This document shows positions 7,935 through 16,106 of a DNA stretch of 28,864 nucleotides, one piece after another. How positions within the stretch are numbered: the first letter of the stretch is position 1; the number at the start of each line of letters is the position of its first letter. Position numbers and translations under genes: made by a program. The stretch comes from CAWBRT01 sp050015355 (GTDB taxonomy: Bacteria > Acidobacteriota > Terriglobia > Terriglobales > Acidobacteriaceae), in assembly GCA_050015355.1 (NCBI GenBank), contig JBEKBO010000051.1, positions 1-28,864 of the forward strand, read 5' to 3'. The notes beneath the pieces are model-generated. The model was not told the origin of the DNA, did no database searches, and was given only the letters and a program-made list of their open reading frames with translations.

Positions 7935-10373
7935 ATGTCTCGAAAACACTTACACGGTCGTTCCCCTTTCCGTTCAGTTGTGTTCCTGGCTGTATTGTTG
8001 ATGCCGCTATTGATCGGAGGCGCCTCCTGGGCACAGTCCCCTCCGTGCGCGTTGAGCAAAACGAGTCCTTCGGTGACGATCTGCACCCCGGCAAACAACG
8101 CCGTCGTGACCTCGCCATTTGCGGTGATCGCCGGAACCACCGACACCAGTCACCCCGTTACCGCGATGAAGATTTACCTGGATAATGTCAGTGTCTATTC
8201 GGTGAAGACAAACACTCTGAATACTCCGGTGACTGCGTCGGTTGGCACCCACCACCTCACGGTGCAGGCATGGGATAGCTCCGGGAAAGTATTCAAGCAA
8301 TCAGAGACCATTACCGTCTCCTCGTCGCCCTCCGCGCCTACCGCCTCCATCGGTGCGAGTCCGGCGACGATCATCCAAGGCCAGAGTACGACCCTTAGCT
8401 GGAGTTCGACCGGCGCGACCTCGGCCCAGATCAATGACGGCATCGGAACCGTAGCGACCAGCGGCGGTGTCACGGTATCTCCCGCCGCGACGACCACTTA
8501 CACCATCACCGTGACCGGCGCGGGCGGCACCGCGACTGCGCAGGCAACTGTAACCGTTACGACCGCCTCTCCTGCGGTTTCTATCGGCGCAAATCCGACA
8601 ACGATTGCCAGCGGACAGTCTTCCGTGTTAACGGCAACAGCCACAAATGCAACCGGCGTCGTAATCACCGACAACTTGGATAGCGCGACGTATCCGTTGG
8701 CTGCCACGGGCGGAAGTGTGACATTGAGCCCCACGGCGACAACCATCTATACGGTCACGGCGACGGGCGCCGGCAACCAGACGGCGACAGCCACGGTGAC
8801 GGTAACCGTCAGCGCATCAGCTACAGAAACCTCCATCAACCACGTTGTTTTCATGCTCCAGGAAAACCGCACCTTTGATACGTATTTCGGGATGCTGAAT
8901 CCCTACCGCAAGACGAACGGCTGGGCTATCGGTGACGACGGCAAAGAGTATGACGTCGATGGCATTGACGACAAGCTGACGACGTTGACGAATGTAAATG
9001 ATGAGAAAACCGTCTTCGGCCTGTTCAAGCTCGCTACGGCCTGCATCGACGACCTATCCTCGGATTGGCTTGCCAGCTACGGCGACGTGAGCCGATATAA
9101 CTTCACCACTACCCGCAAAATCCTCATGGATGGTTTTGTACACACGGCGGAGAACTACGCCAAGAGTTGCCAAGGCGGCAAGTGCGGTAGCGGGAACTTG
9201 ACCGATGATCTGGTCGGCCAACGCACCATGGGGTACTACGATGAGCAGTTCCTGAACTACTACTACTACATGGCCTCGCAGTTTGCGGTCTCTGACCGCT
9301 GGTTTTCGCCTGTATCCGCCAAGAGCACGCCGAACCGCATTGCGACCATGACCGGTGGCACGACGCAAGGTCTGGTGCAAGATCCGTTCGTAAACGATAA
9401 TTTGCCCGCCCTAGCCATTCCAACTATTTTCAGTGAGTTGGCCAAGGCTCATGTTTCGTGGAAGATTTATTACAGCGCCATCAATGCAGCCTACGTTCCG
9501 GACACTACTTACACGGATTTCACCGAATCGGGCCAGTACCTCTACACCGCGGCGACGCCCGGCGTGTGCAGCGCTACGACTACTCCATCCAAACAAGCAA
9601 CCGGCGATCCCACGAATCACTTCTGCATCGATACGACTCACATTGCGCCGATCAGCCAGTACTTCACGGATGTGGCCAACGGTACGCTTCCGAGCTTCGC
9701 GTTCATCGAAACCAACTACGGCCACAGCGACGAGCATCCCGGCTCAGGCCAATCGATTCTGAATGGACAGGCACAGGTTGCGAAGATCGTGGGCGCTTTG
9801 ATGAGTAGTCCGTCGTGGCACGATTCGGTCTTCTTCCTTAGCTACGATGAAGGCGGAGGCCCCTTCGACCACGTGCCGCCGGTGCCCGGGCACACCAATA
9901 TGAACACGGACGCCGTGTTGGGGGTGACGACCGACATTTCGAGTATCGCGGTCAACGCCGACAGCTACTTCCCGTGTGCGGCTCCGATCAGCTCAACAAC
10001 CGGACTGCCGACACCGACGACGCACTGCGACTTGGTGAATCATGGAACCTTTGCCGACCCCGGCTACAATCCGGGTGATGCTGCTGCCGTCAATGGTTTC
10101 GCAGCCCAACTCGGCTTCCGGCTGCCGAACATCATCATTTCGCCGTTCACGCGACGGCATTACGTGTCACACACTCCGATGGACCACACAGCAGTGATCA
10201 AGTTTGTCGAGAACCGGTTCATTGGCCCAAGCGCGCACCTCACGAACCGCGACGCCGCACAGCCCAATTTGCTGGAATTCTTTGACTTCAACAACATTCC
10301 CTGGGCCACGCCCCCTGCTGCGCCACCAGCGCCCGTGACAGGATTGCCGTGTACGCCTGCCACGATGCAGTGA
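7935..10373 (+). CDS. Secreted phospholipase C/acid phosphatase-family phosphoesterase with Ig-like stalk
   Basis: An exported 812-aa protein of the PF04185-type phosphoesterase family (bacterial non-haemolytic phospholipase C and acid phosphatase). A signal peptide covers about residues 1-34, ending near SWAQ. Next come a bacterial Ig-like domain (about 45-130) and two related Thr/Ala-rich Ig-like repeats (about 134-210 and 213-293; each has an ATI-(I/A)-(Q/S)-GQS-type strand and ends in an ATVTV strand). The catalytic domain spans about 300-800, with ENRTFD (310-315), GHSDEHPGSG near 600, SYDEGGGPFDHV near 637-647 and MDHTAVIKFVENRF from 749. These are the conserved metal and nucleophile segments of the family. 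ATG 7935 follows AAGG by 8 nt. It probably releases phosphate or cleaves phospholipids outside the cytoplasm; the exact substrate is unknown. Confidence 0.88.
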   Translation: MSRKHLHGRSPFRSVVFLAVLLMPLLIGGASWAQSPPCALSKTSPSVTICTPANNAVVTSPFAVIAGTTDTSHPVTAMKIYLDNVSVYSVKTNTLNTPVTASVGTHHLTVQAWDSSGKVFKQSETITVSSSPSAPTASIGASPATIIQGQSTTLSWSSTGATSAQINDGIGTVATSGGVTVSPAATTTYTITVTGAGGTATAQATVTVTTASPAVSIGANPTTIASGQSSVLTATATNATGVVITDNLDSATYPLAATGGSVTLSPTATTIYTVTATGAGNQTATATVTVTVSASATETSINHVVFMLQENRTFDTYFGMLNPYRKTNGWAIGDDGKEYDVDGIDDKLTTLTNVNDEKTVFGLFKLATACIDDLSSDWLASYGDVSRYNFTTTRKILMDGFVHTAENYAKSCQGGKCGSGNLTDDLVGQRTMGYYDEQFLNYYYYMASQFAVSDRWFSPVSAKSTPNRIATMTGGTTQGLVQDPFVNDNLPALAIPTIFSELAKAHVSWKIYYSAINAAYVPDTTYTDFTESGQYLYTAATPGVCSATTTPSKQATGDPTNHFCIDTTHIAPISQYFTDVANGTLPSFAFIETNYGHSDEHPGSGQSILNGQAQVAKIVGALMSSPSWHDSVFFLSYDEGGGPFDHVPPVPGHTNMNTDAVLGVTTDISSIAVNADSYFPCAAPISSTTGLPTPTTHCDLVNHGTFADPGYNPGDAAAVNGFAAQLGFRLPNIIISPFTRRHYVSHTPMDHTAVIKFVENRFIGPSAHLTNRDAAQPNLLEFFDFNNIPWATPPAAPPAPVTGLPCTPATMQ

Positions 10374-10455
10374 CGCAGGCAGCGTCAACAGCCGCGACCT
10401 CGTCAGCCCGGAGAATTACTGTGCTTTGCTTTGGCGTATAGACGGCGGAGACGGC

Positions 10456-11564
10456 CTATCTTCTAGAATTCCGTATTGCCGAATGGCGGCGACCACCCGC
10501 CAATTCCTTAAAGAAACCCACGGTGATCCCCCTGTCTTGATAGAAGGGGTTAGAATAGTAACTGCCGGTTGCAACAAAGCCCCAGCCGCCGCCCACCCAT
10601 TGCCGTAGCTTCAACGAGATGCCATAACTTTGAAAATTGGAAATACTGGTCACGGGTCCGATGACCTGGTAGGCCTCTCGCCCGAATTCGCCGCGCAGCG
10701 TGACTAGATACTTTTTCTCGCGGCCTTGCGTGACTGCAAAATACTGGTCCGCCGTACACAGGTTTCCGGGCGTGCTCAGGTCGATATTGACACCGGCTTC
10801 CACTGCCCATGGGCACTCGAAATGGTAAGCGGCTCCCAGTCCCCAACGATAATCGCGATGCACGTCTTGCCAACATACATAACTTCCGTCTAACCTCATG
10901 ACGAACTTTTCGTCGTCGGACCAGCGCTTGCTTGCGGAAACATCGGCCGCGAATCGCGGCAGAAAGAAACTACTTGCGCCGCCGATATTCAGGCCGACAT
11001 CCCACGTGTCGGTAAGATCGCGATCGATGCCGCCTTCAACGATGTAACCGGTTGCTCCAAACTCCTGTACGCGAGCCGCCCCGCACTCCATTCGTTAAAA
11101 GAATTGCGCGGCTCAAAGCTGCTGCGCACGGATGGTCCGCCCCAGTTCTTGAATCCATCGAAACTGTAACCTCCGTTGACATCGATCTCGCCCGAGAACG
11201 GCGTCTGATCATTGGCTGAGTCTGAATCCTCCGCCGTCGCCGGTTGAACGGGCATAGTCGCCGGTCTGGCATGCAAGGCTGGTTCGGCGGGCGCAGTCAC
11301 CGGCTGAGCAGGGTCTGAAGCCGCCGGCGCTGGTTGGGCAGGCAAAGAAACCGCCGTAGCCGGTTGGACGGGCAAAGAAGAGGTGGTGCTCTGCTGGGCG
11401 TGCGCGGTAAACGTAAACAATAACCCCATCATGATGGCAATCAGCCAACGAGTTTGCAAAGACAACTTCCGTAAGCCTGCACCCGTTAACTGTCGTAGCG
11501 CGAAAGCGTACACAGTGTGAAATAAGAGCAGAGGTCGTTCCAGCATGATGCTTTGAAGCTGCAC
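10456..11564 (-). pseudogene. Outer-membrane beta-barrel protein (YaiO-like), split by a frameshift
   Basis: Two overlapping frames form one exported protein. The upstream part (11564 to 10989) has a signal peptide ending at TAHAQ, a Pro/Ala/Thr/Gln repeat linker (VQPAT / AQPAP type units) and the first barrel strands (GEIDVNGGYSFDGFKNWGG). The downstream part (open through 11091 to 10456) continues alternating amphipathic strands (YIVEGGIDRDLTDTWDVGLN, FVMRLDGSYV, YGISLKLRQW). Inserting one G into the G4 run at 11079-11082 (C4 on the plus strand) joins them smoothly as NEWSAGAARVQEFG. The start is unclear: GTG 11564, ATG 11546, or a TTG further in with GGAAG 6 nt upstream. The barrel assignment is good; the YaiO-like name is tentative. 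The break could be decay or a sequencing error. Confidence 0.65.
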
Positions 11565-12007
11565 GACTTCAGCCTTGTTGCCCGAGACTCAGACAAATGA
11601 GGCCTTTAACCTTTTATGAGATCTTCAGCTTTCTCCGGAATCGATTTATGAAACAGGCTCCGGAGATTTCCAGTCGTCGATTTGCTATTGCCGTTGCCGC
11701 CCGCCAGCGCCACGACCCGGCCAGAGTTGTCGGCTCACTGCCATCCGCCCGGGCAATGTTCTACCAACGTGAGCACTTTCGAACGGAATTTCGTTACCGC
11801 AGCACTGCATGTGGAGTAACATTTTGTTGTTCGGCAGGCTGCGGAAAAATACACCGAGGCCGGGGTTCCCGGCACGCGCCGCGGTTGCGCGTGTTGGGGC
11901 AGAACAAGCGAGGCGTTGGCGATGTGGGCACCCCGAGACATTTCTACAAGAACTTGGGGCACTCTCGCCTGAAACCTGTATTCTCCGCAGCCTTTCGGAG
12001 GTGAATC
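11565..12007. other. Divergent intergenic region
   Basis: About 440 bases between the beta-barrel gene (minus) and the Gly/Tyr-rich gene (plus), so it carries both promoters. CTCCGGA (11633-11639) recurs as CTCCGGAG (11658-11665), a palindromic pair about 25 bp apart that could bind a regulator. Short open frames on both strands lack start signals or recognisable family features. The ribosome binding site GGAGGTGA (11997-12004) belongs to the next gene. Confidence 0.35.
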
Positions 12008-12442
12008 ATGAAAGGAATAGCTCTTGCTCTGGTTCCGATAATGGTAGTGGCGTTGATCGTTGTGTTTCCGGCGCCAGCCTTAGCACAAGGTCGCGGTGTC
12101 GGACATGGGGGCGGCGGATTTCACGGCGACGGGCATTTCGGCGGATACTACGGCGGCAGGTTCTACGGCGGACATTACGGCGGATACTACGGTGGCAGGT
12201 TCTACGGCGGGTTTTACGGCGGTCCATTTTGGTGGCCATTTTGGTGGCCCGTCTATGCCGCACCGATATACTACGGCCCATATAGTCCGTACTATACGTA
12301 TCCATCAACGCCCCCGTACATAAGTATCGACCCTCCACCGCCGCCTGCAACTCAATGTTACGCTCCAAAGGTTGACCAAAGTGGGAAGGTAATTAGGATG
12401 CCGGACTATTCAAAACCAGTTCCGTGTCCCCCAACTCAGTAG
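12008..12442 (+). CDS. Secreted Gly/Tyr-rich repeat protein
   Basis: A 144-aa exported protein of unknown function. A signal peptide (about 1-26, ending APALAQ) is followed by a low-complexity Gly/Tyr/Phe/His tract. This has two copies of a 13-residue unit (GGYYGGRFYGGHY and GGYYGGRFYGGFY) and a PFWWPFWWP doublet encoded by a 12-bp tandem repeat. The C-terminal third is Pro-rich with two cysteines (QCYAPK and PVPCPP). The start is well supported by GGAGGTGA at 11997-12004, close to the ATG. Such proteins are often cell-surface or matrix components, but that is only an analogy. The tandem repeats make copy number prone to change. Confidence 0.75.
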   Translation: MKGIALALVPIMVVALIVVFPAPALAQGRGVGHGGGGFHGDGHFGGYYGGRFYGGHYGGYYGGRFYGGFYGGPFWWPFWWPVYAAPIYYGPYSPYYTYPSTPPYISIDPPPPPATQCYAPKVDQSGKVIRMPDYSKPVPCPPTQ

Positions 12443-12447
12443 ACATC

Positions 12448-12482
12448 GAACGACGGCCTCCGCACACGCTGGGTCGTCGTTC
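12448..12482 (+). terminator. Hairpin after the Gly/Tyr-rich gene, probable terminator
   Basis: GAACGACG (12448-12455) pairs perfectly with CGTCGTTC (12475-12482), and the stem extends inward by several G-C and G-U pairs. It lies 6 nt after the stop codon. The following tract (TTGAGG) is only weakly T-rich, so termination strength is uncertain. It sits between two convergent genes and could serve both. Confidence 0.45.
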
Positions 12483-12512
12483 TTGAGGAATTGACCCAGC
12501 CAAAGCTAATGT

Positions 12513-13121
12513 CTACTCATGGACTTGCGTGCTAGTTGCCTTTTCTATTCGGGAGAGGACGATGATAAGCAGAGACAGGCCACTCACGAGCAGTGGGAAC
12601 CATACCTGTGCGACCCAAGGCACCGGAATTAGAAAAAGCACGTCGTAGTCTTTGAGTGAAGATGGCCATCGTAGTATCGCCCATAGCCCCGCGTAGTAGG
12701 CTAAGTCCCACGCAGCAAATGCCCATAGAAACGAACCCCAACGCTCTTTAGCTCTGGCGCCCGCAAGCACGGCGACTGTGCCCAGCATGATCATCGTTGC
12801 TGCTTCGCGAAACACTTCAATCGTGCGCAGGCTCTGGGGAAATTGAACAAGAGCCGATACCGCTTGCTGATAGGCTGTTGACGAGTATTGCAATTCGGAA
12901 ATCGTGCTGCTGTAATGTCCAACTGCGCCCGCGGCAGTACGCAGGTAAACCACTACAGCAGCTTCCACGTAGCCGAAAGATGCGCCAAACAATGCCAGCA
13001 TCACGAGCTTCCGCCAGCTGAGCAGCAGACCTTTTCGCCGCCAGAGGAGATATGAAAGTGCAGGAACGAGAAGCAGGAGATTGACCCACCATGGCTGCGC
13101 CAAAATCTGGAATCGCTCCAT
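12513..13121 (-). CDS. Integral membrane protein, function unknown
   Basis: A 202-aa protein with about five or six hydrophobic segments, for example WWVNLLLLVPALSYLLW (11-27), LVMLALFGASFGYVEAAVVVYL (39-60), a segment near 110-125, FLWAFAAWDLAYYAGLWAIL (about 130-150) and two near the C-terminus. It starts with ATG at 13121; no clear Shine-Dalgarno sequence is visible. It is convergent with the Gly/Tyr-rich gene and lies just downstream of, and on the same strand as, the secreted protein gene at 13178, 56 bp away, so the two may be cotranscribed. I do not recognise the family, and no catalytic motif is visible. Confidence 0.65.
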   Translation of the reverse strand: MERFQILAQPWWVNLLLLVPALSYLLWRRKGLLLSWRKLVMLALFGASFGYVEAAVVVYLRTAAGAVGHYSSTISELQYSSTAYQQAVSALVQFPQSLRTIEVFREAATMIMLGTVAVLAGARAKERWGSFLWAFAAWDLAYYAGLWAILRWPSSLKDYDVLFLIPVPWVAQVWFPLLVSGLSLLIIVLSRIEKATSTQVHE

Positions 13122-13177
13122 AAGATATAGAACGGAAAGACGTGATTAGGAAAGCGCATTCAGCGCAGTCCCTTCGG

Positions 13178-13696
13178 TTAAAAGCCCACGGAAATCTCAC
13201 TCTGGTCGGCAGGAATCCGCAAGTCGATTCCGCGTTCCCGATTGGCGGCAACCGCGGCGTCAAGATCGAGCATAGCAAGTGGAATGGTGCGCTGCCGCCG
13301 ATCGACGGTGAGGGACAGATTATCATGCGTGAGCAGATATCGCCGAGCTTCGAACCGCTCACCGTTCCTCAAAATAAATATTGCGGGCGGTGACGGTTTG
13401 GAGGCTGCTAAGCTCGCTGTGCCCGGTACCTCGATTATCTGCGAGCTGGCAGCGGGAATCTTCCGTGTCGCTGGCTCCGATTTGTCGGGCTGCACAATGA
13501 TGAACGGAGGCGATTCGGACTCAGACGGCTCGTCATACCAGAGAGGAACAAGAATCGCATTGGAGTTGCGAGAAATATGAAAGTGAGAATGCCCCGCAGC
13601 ACCGCCCCGAAACGTGCCGCCCCCTCGCCGCGCTTGCAGATTACCGGCAAACAGTACGGAGGCGACCAGCAACGCAGATAGGGCTGCTCGCTGCAT
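13178..13696 (-). CDS. Secreted protein, function unknown
   Basis: A 172-aa exported protein. The signal peptide is MQRAALSALLVASVLFAGNLQA, followed by a Gly/His-rich stretch (RRGGGTFRGGAAGHSHFH), a Pro/Ser-rich linker and a compact C-terminal domain of about 60 residues (FILRNGERFEARRYLLTHDN, then NLSLTVDRRQRTIPLAMLDL). The C-terminal segment, with its NG-type turn followed by short strands, resembles a small domain of acidobacterial exported proteins I have seen, but it has no assigned function. ATG 13696 starts the signal peptide; the ribosome binding site is weak. It is probably cotranscribed with the membrane protein gene just downstream. Confidence 0.65.
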   Translation of the reverse strand: MQRAALSALLVASVLFAGNLQARRGGGTFRGGAAGHSHFHISRNSNAILVPLWYDEPSESESPPFIIVQPDKSEPATRKIPAASSQIIEVPGTASLAASKPSPPAIFILRNGERFEARRYLLTHDNLSLTVDRRQRTIPLAMLDLDAAVAANRERGIDLRIPADQSEISVGF

Positions 13697-14069
13697 ACCC
13701 GTATTGTAATTCCGAAGCCGGGCACCCTCGCGATAATTCGGCGAGGACTTCCTTTATTGTGGATAGAGGTGTGGCGGCCACATATGAGCAGGAGCATTGC
13801 TGGGCGGGAACTCGGCTTTGAATTACTCGCCGAACGCTCATCCCCCAAAAGGAAGCCCCACGTACGGTGCTGGATGCTTTTTGAGCCGCGTGCGTCGTTG
13901 CACTGCTGTCCCGCGCTCTTCCGATCCGCAAGGACCGTCAACTCGTTTTTAGACGGTAATACTACAACCGGCTGACAATTCCGTGACACATAAGAAAACC
14001 TGGCGCCCTATGCTCACAGTGGCTTTTGAAACAGACAAGGCCAATCAGTAAAGATGCTGGAGCATTCCA
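13697..14069. other. Divergent intergenic region
   Basis: About 370 bases between the secreted protein gene (minus) and the TIGR03118-type gene (plus). Promoters for both must lie here. Open frames on both strands have no signal, family motif or ribosome binding site. The only firm signal is GGAG near 14058-14061, the ribosome binding site for the gene at 14070. Confidence 0.35.
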
Positions 14070-15297
14070 ATGACGTCGCTTTTCAATCGTGTGGCAAACC
14101 TGTTCGCTGGCGGGCAGTTCCGTCTAAACATCAGAGCTCTAAGTTCACTTCTCGCGACTCTTCTTGTCGCAGGTTGGTGCGCACCGGCGCATGCGCAGTC
14201 CGCCAGCAGTTATCAACAAACCAATCTCGTCTCCGATGGATCGATCACTGCGCAGCACACCGATCCCACGTTGATCAATGGTTGGGGCATAGCAATTGGA
14301 CAGAACACTCCGTTCTGGGTTAACAGCCAGGGCGGCGGAGTCTCCGAAGTTATATGACGCGGCGGGAAACAAGCAGTTTGATGTCGGCATTCCTGGCGCG
14401 GCCGGAAGCTCTACCGCCGGCCATCCCACGGGAATCGTCTTTAATCCCTCGAACACGGACTTCGTCCTGAGCAACGGCATCCCGGCGACATTCTTATTTG
14501 CTACCACCGACGGGACCATCGCGGGATGGAACGCGAATCTTACCAACGCCGTAGGGGCGGTTGACAACTCCGCTGCCGGCGCGGTTTACACCGGCCTGGC
14601 GCTCGTCAACAACGGTTCCGCAAACATGCTTCTGGCGGCCAACTTCGGCAAGGGCACGGTCGACGTGTTCAACAACAAGTTTGCATCCGCGGCGCTCGCC
14701 GGCAATTTCAGCGACACGACGCTTCCCACCGGCTACGCGCCTTACGGTATCCATGTGCTGAATAAGCAGGTGTTCATCGATTACGCTCTTCAGCGACCCG
14801 GTGGCGGCCCGCCGCAGGAAGGCGCCGGCAACGGCATCGTTGACGTGTTTGACATGAACGGCAACCTGATAAAGCGTGTTGCGACGGGCGGTACGCTCAA
14901 CGCTCCCTGGGCCGCGACGCTCGCTCCGGCGGGGTTTGGCAGTCTTGGCGGAGCTTTGCTGATCGGAAATTTCGGCGATGGCACGATCAATGCGTTCGAC
15001 GCCAACACCTTCTCTTTCAAAGGCCAGCTCCAGGATGCAAACGGTAATCCGATTGCGAACCCGGGTCTGTGGGATATGACCTTCGGACAGGGTGGAGTAG
15101 GAGACCCTAACACGCTTTATTTCAGCGCCGGCCCCAACGGAGAAAAGGGCGGGCTCTTCGGCGCAATCTCACTGGCCTCGGCAGGCACGGCGGGAGGTGA
15201 CTTCTCCATCGTAACCTCGACGACCAGCCTTTCCGTCACAGCCGGGCAATCGGCGAACATGACCGTGAGTGTGAGTCCGATGATGGGCTTGGGTTGA
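14070..15297 (+). pseudogene. TIGR03118-type secreted protein, frameshifted and 3'-truncated
   Basis: Two overlapping frames make one exported beta-propeller-like protein. The first (14070-14357) has a signal peptide ending APAHAQ and the typical opening YQQTNLVSD, then TDPTLINGWGIA and PFWVNSQGGGVSE, but stops at TGA (14355-14357). The second frame, open across 14296-15297, continues with LYDAAGNKQFDVGIPG, HPTGIVFNPS, LLAANFGKGTVDVF, GALLIGNFGDGTINAFD and GLWDMTFG, all family hallmarks. Removing one base near 14346-14355 joins them (GVSEVYDAAG). The protein then stops abruptly at 15295-15297, soon after SVTAGQSANMTVSVSP, where an Ig-like C-terminal domain would normally continue. Only 2 bases separate this stop from the opposing hydrogenase-like operon. 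It is probably a degraded gene; the frameshift alone could be a sequence error. Confidence 0.72.
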
Positions 15298-15299
15298 CT

Positions 15300-16106
15300 T
15301 CAGCTATTCGCGATCGCGCTGCCGCGCAGGACCCGCAAAATTCCAGTCAGAAGCATGGCCGGCGTCGGCGGACATCCCGGTATGTAGCCGTCAACCGGAA
15401 TCACGGCATCGACAGCACCGGCAACGGCATAGCTGCCGGCAAAAACACCGCCAGTGCATCCGCACGCTCCGACGGCGACGACCAGCCTCGGTGCGGGCGT
15501 AGCTTCATAAGTGCGCTTCAGGGCTTCCGACATGTTGCGCGTTACCGGGCCGGTCGCCAGCAGCATGTCTGCATGTTTCGGCGATGCGACAAAGTGGATA
15601 CCGAAACGTTCGAGATCGTAGTAAGGATTCGTCAACGCCCCAATCTCAGATTCGCACCCGTTGCAGGAACCGGCGTCGACTTGGCGGATATTCAGCGCCC
15701 GGCCAAGCAGCGCCAGGATCTCGTTGCCGGCGCCCACTGCGACTGGGTCGTTGACGAATATTTCGCTATGGCAGGAAATGTCCCACCGGCGAATCAGTCC
15801 TGCTCTGGCAACGCCGCAATGCATGAATCGTTCCGCGATGCGGAACGCGCCTTGACCCGCCTGCACGCAATCTCCGCATCCGGTGCATTCGCCGTAATCC
15901 ATGACGAGGTGCGTACCACCGTTTGCCTGCTCCAGCCGAAGCGCCGACGTAGGACAAGCATCCACCGCACGCTGTGCCAGGCCAGTGCTCAACATTGCGG
16001 GCTGCACGTCGGGCATTCGGCTGCCGGCGCAATCGCCCAGCAATTCCTCGACGGAGACAAGCGTTCGGTCACTGGCCAGGCTGCGCGCGACTATGTCGAA
16101 GATCAT
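15300..16106 (-). CDS. hyfI: Hyf/Hyc-type small subunit (NuoB-like) fused to a half-ferredoxin domain
   Basis: Electron-transfer subunit, 268 aa, of a membrane-bound group-4-hydrogenase-like complex. The C-terminal NuoB-like domain (about 140-268) has the hydrogenase-type CNGC (Cys148, Cys151), Cys215 (in GACGCTGG) and Cys245 (GCPPTP), the ligands of the proximal [4Fe-4S] cluster. The N-terminal part resembles a ferredoxin such as HyfH/HycF but keeps only Cys51-Pro (DACPTSAL) and CTGCGDC (Cys74, 77, 80). These are exactly the four ligands of one of the two clusters of a 2[4Fe-4S] ferredoxin. Its ATG (16106) overlaps the large-subunit stop codon as ATGA, so translation is coupled. It is the last gene of the operon and ends against the truncated gene at 15297. 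The gene symbol is given by homology; the complex is probably not a hydrogenase. Confidence 0.88.
   Translation of the reverse strand: MIFDIVARSLASDRTLVSVEELLGDCAGSRMPDVQPAMLSTGLAQRAVDACPTSALRLEQANGGTHLVMDYGECTGCGDCVQAGQGAFRIAERFMHCGVARAGLIRRWDISCHSEIFVNDPVAVGAGNEILALLGRALNIRQVDAGSCNGCESEIGALTNPYYDLERFGIHFVASPKHADMLLATGPVTRNMSEALKRTYEATPAPRLVVAVGACGCTGGVFAGSYAVAGAVDAVIPVDGYIPGCPPTPAMLLTGILRVLRGSAIANS

Noticed and set aside
11735..11962. Minus-strand 75-codon frame in the gap before the Gly/Tyr-rich gene
   Set aside because: GTG start without ribosome binding site and no recognisable domain; not enough to call a gene.
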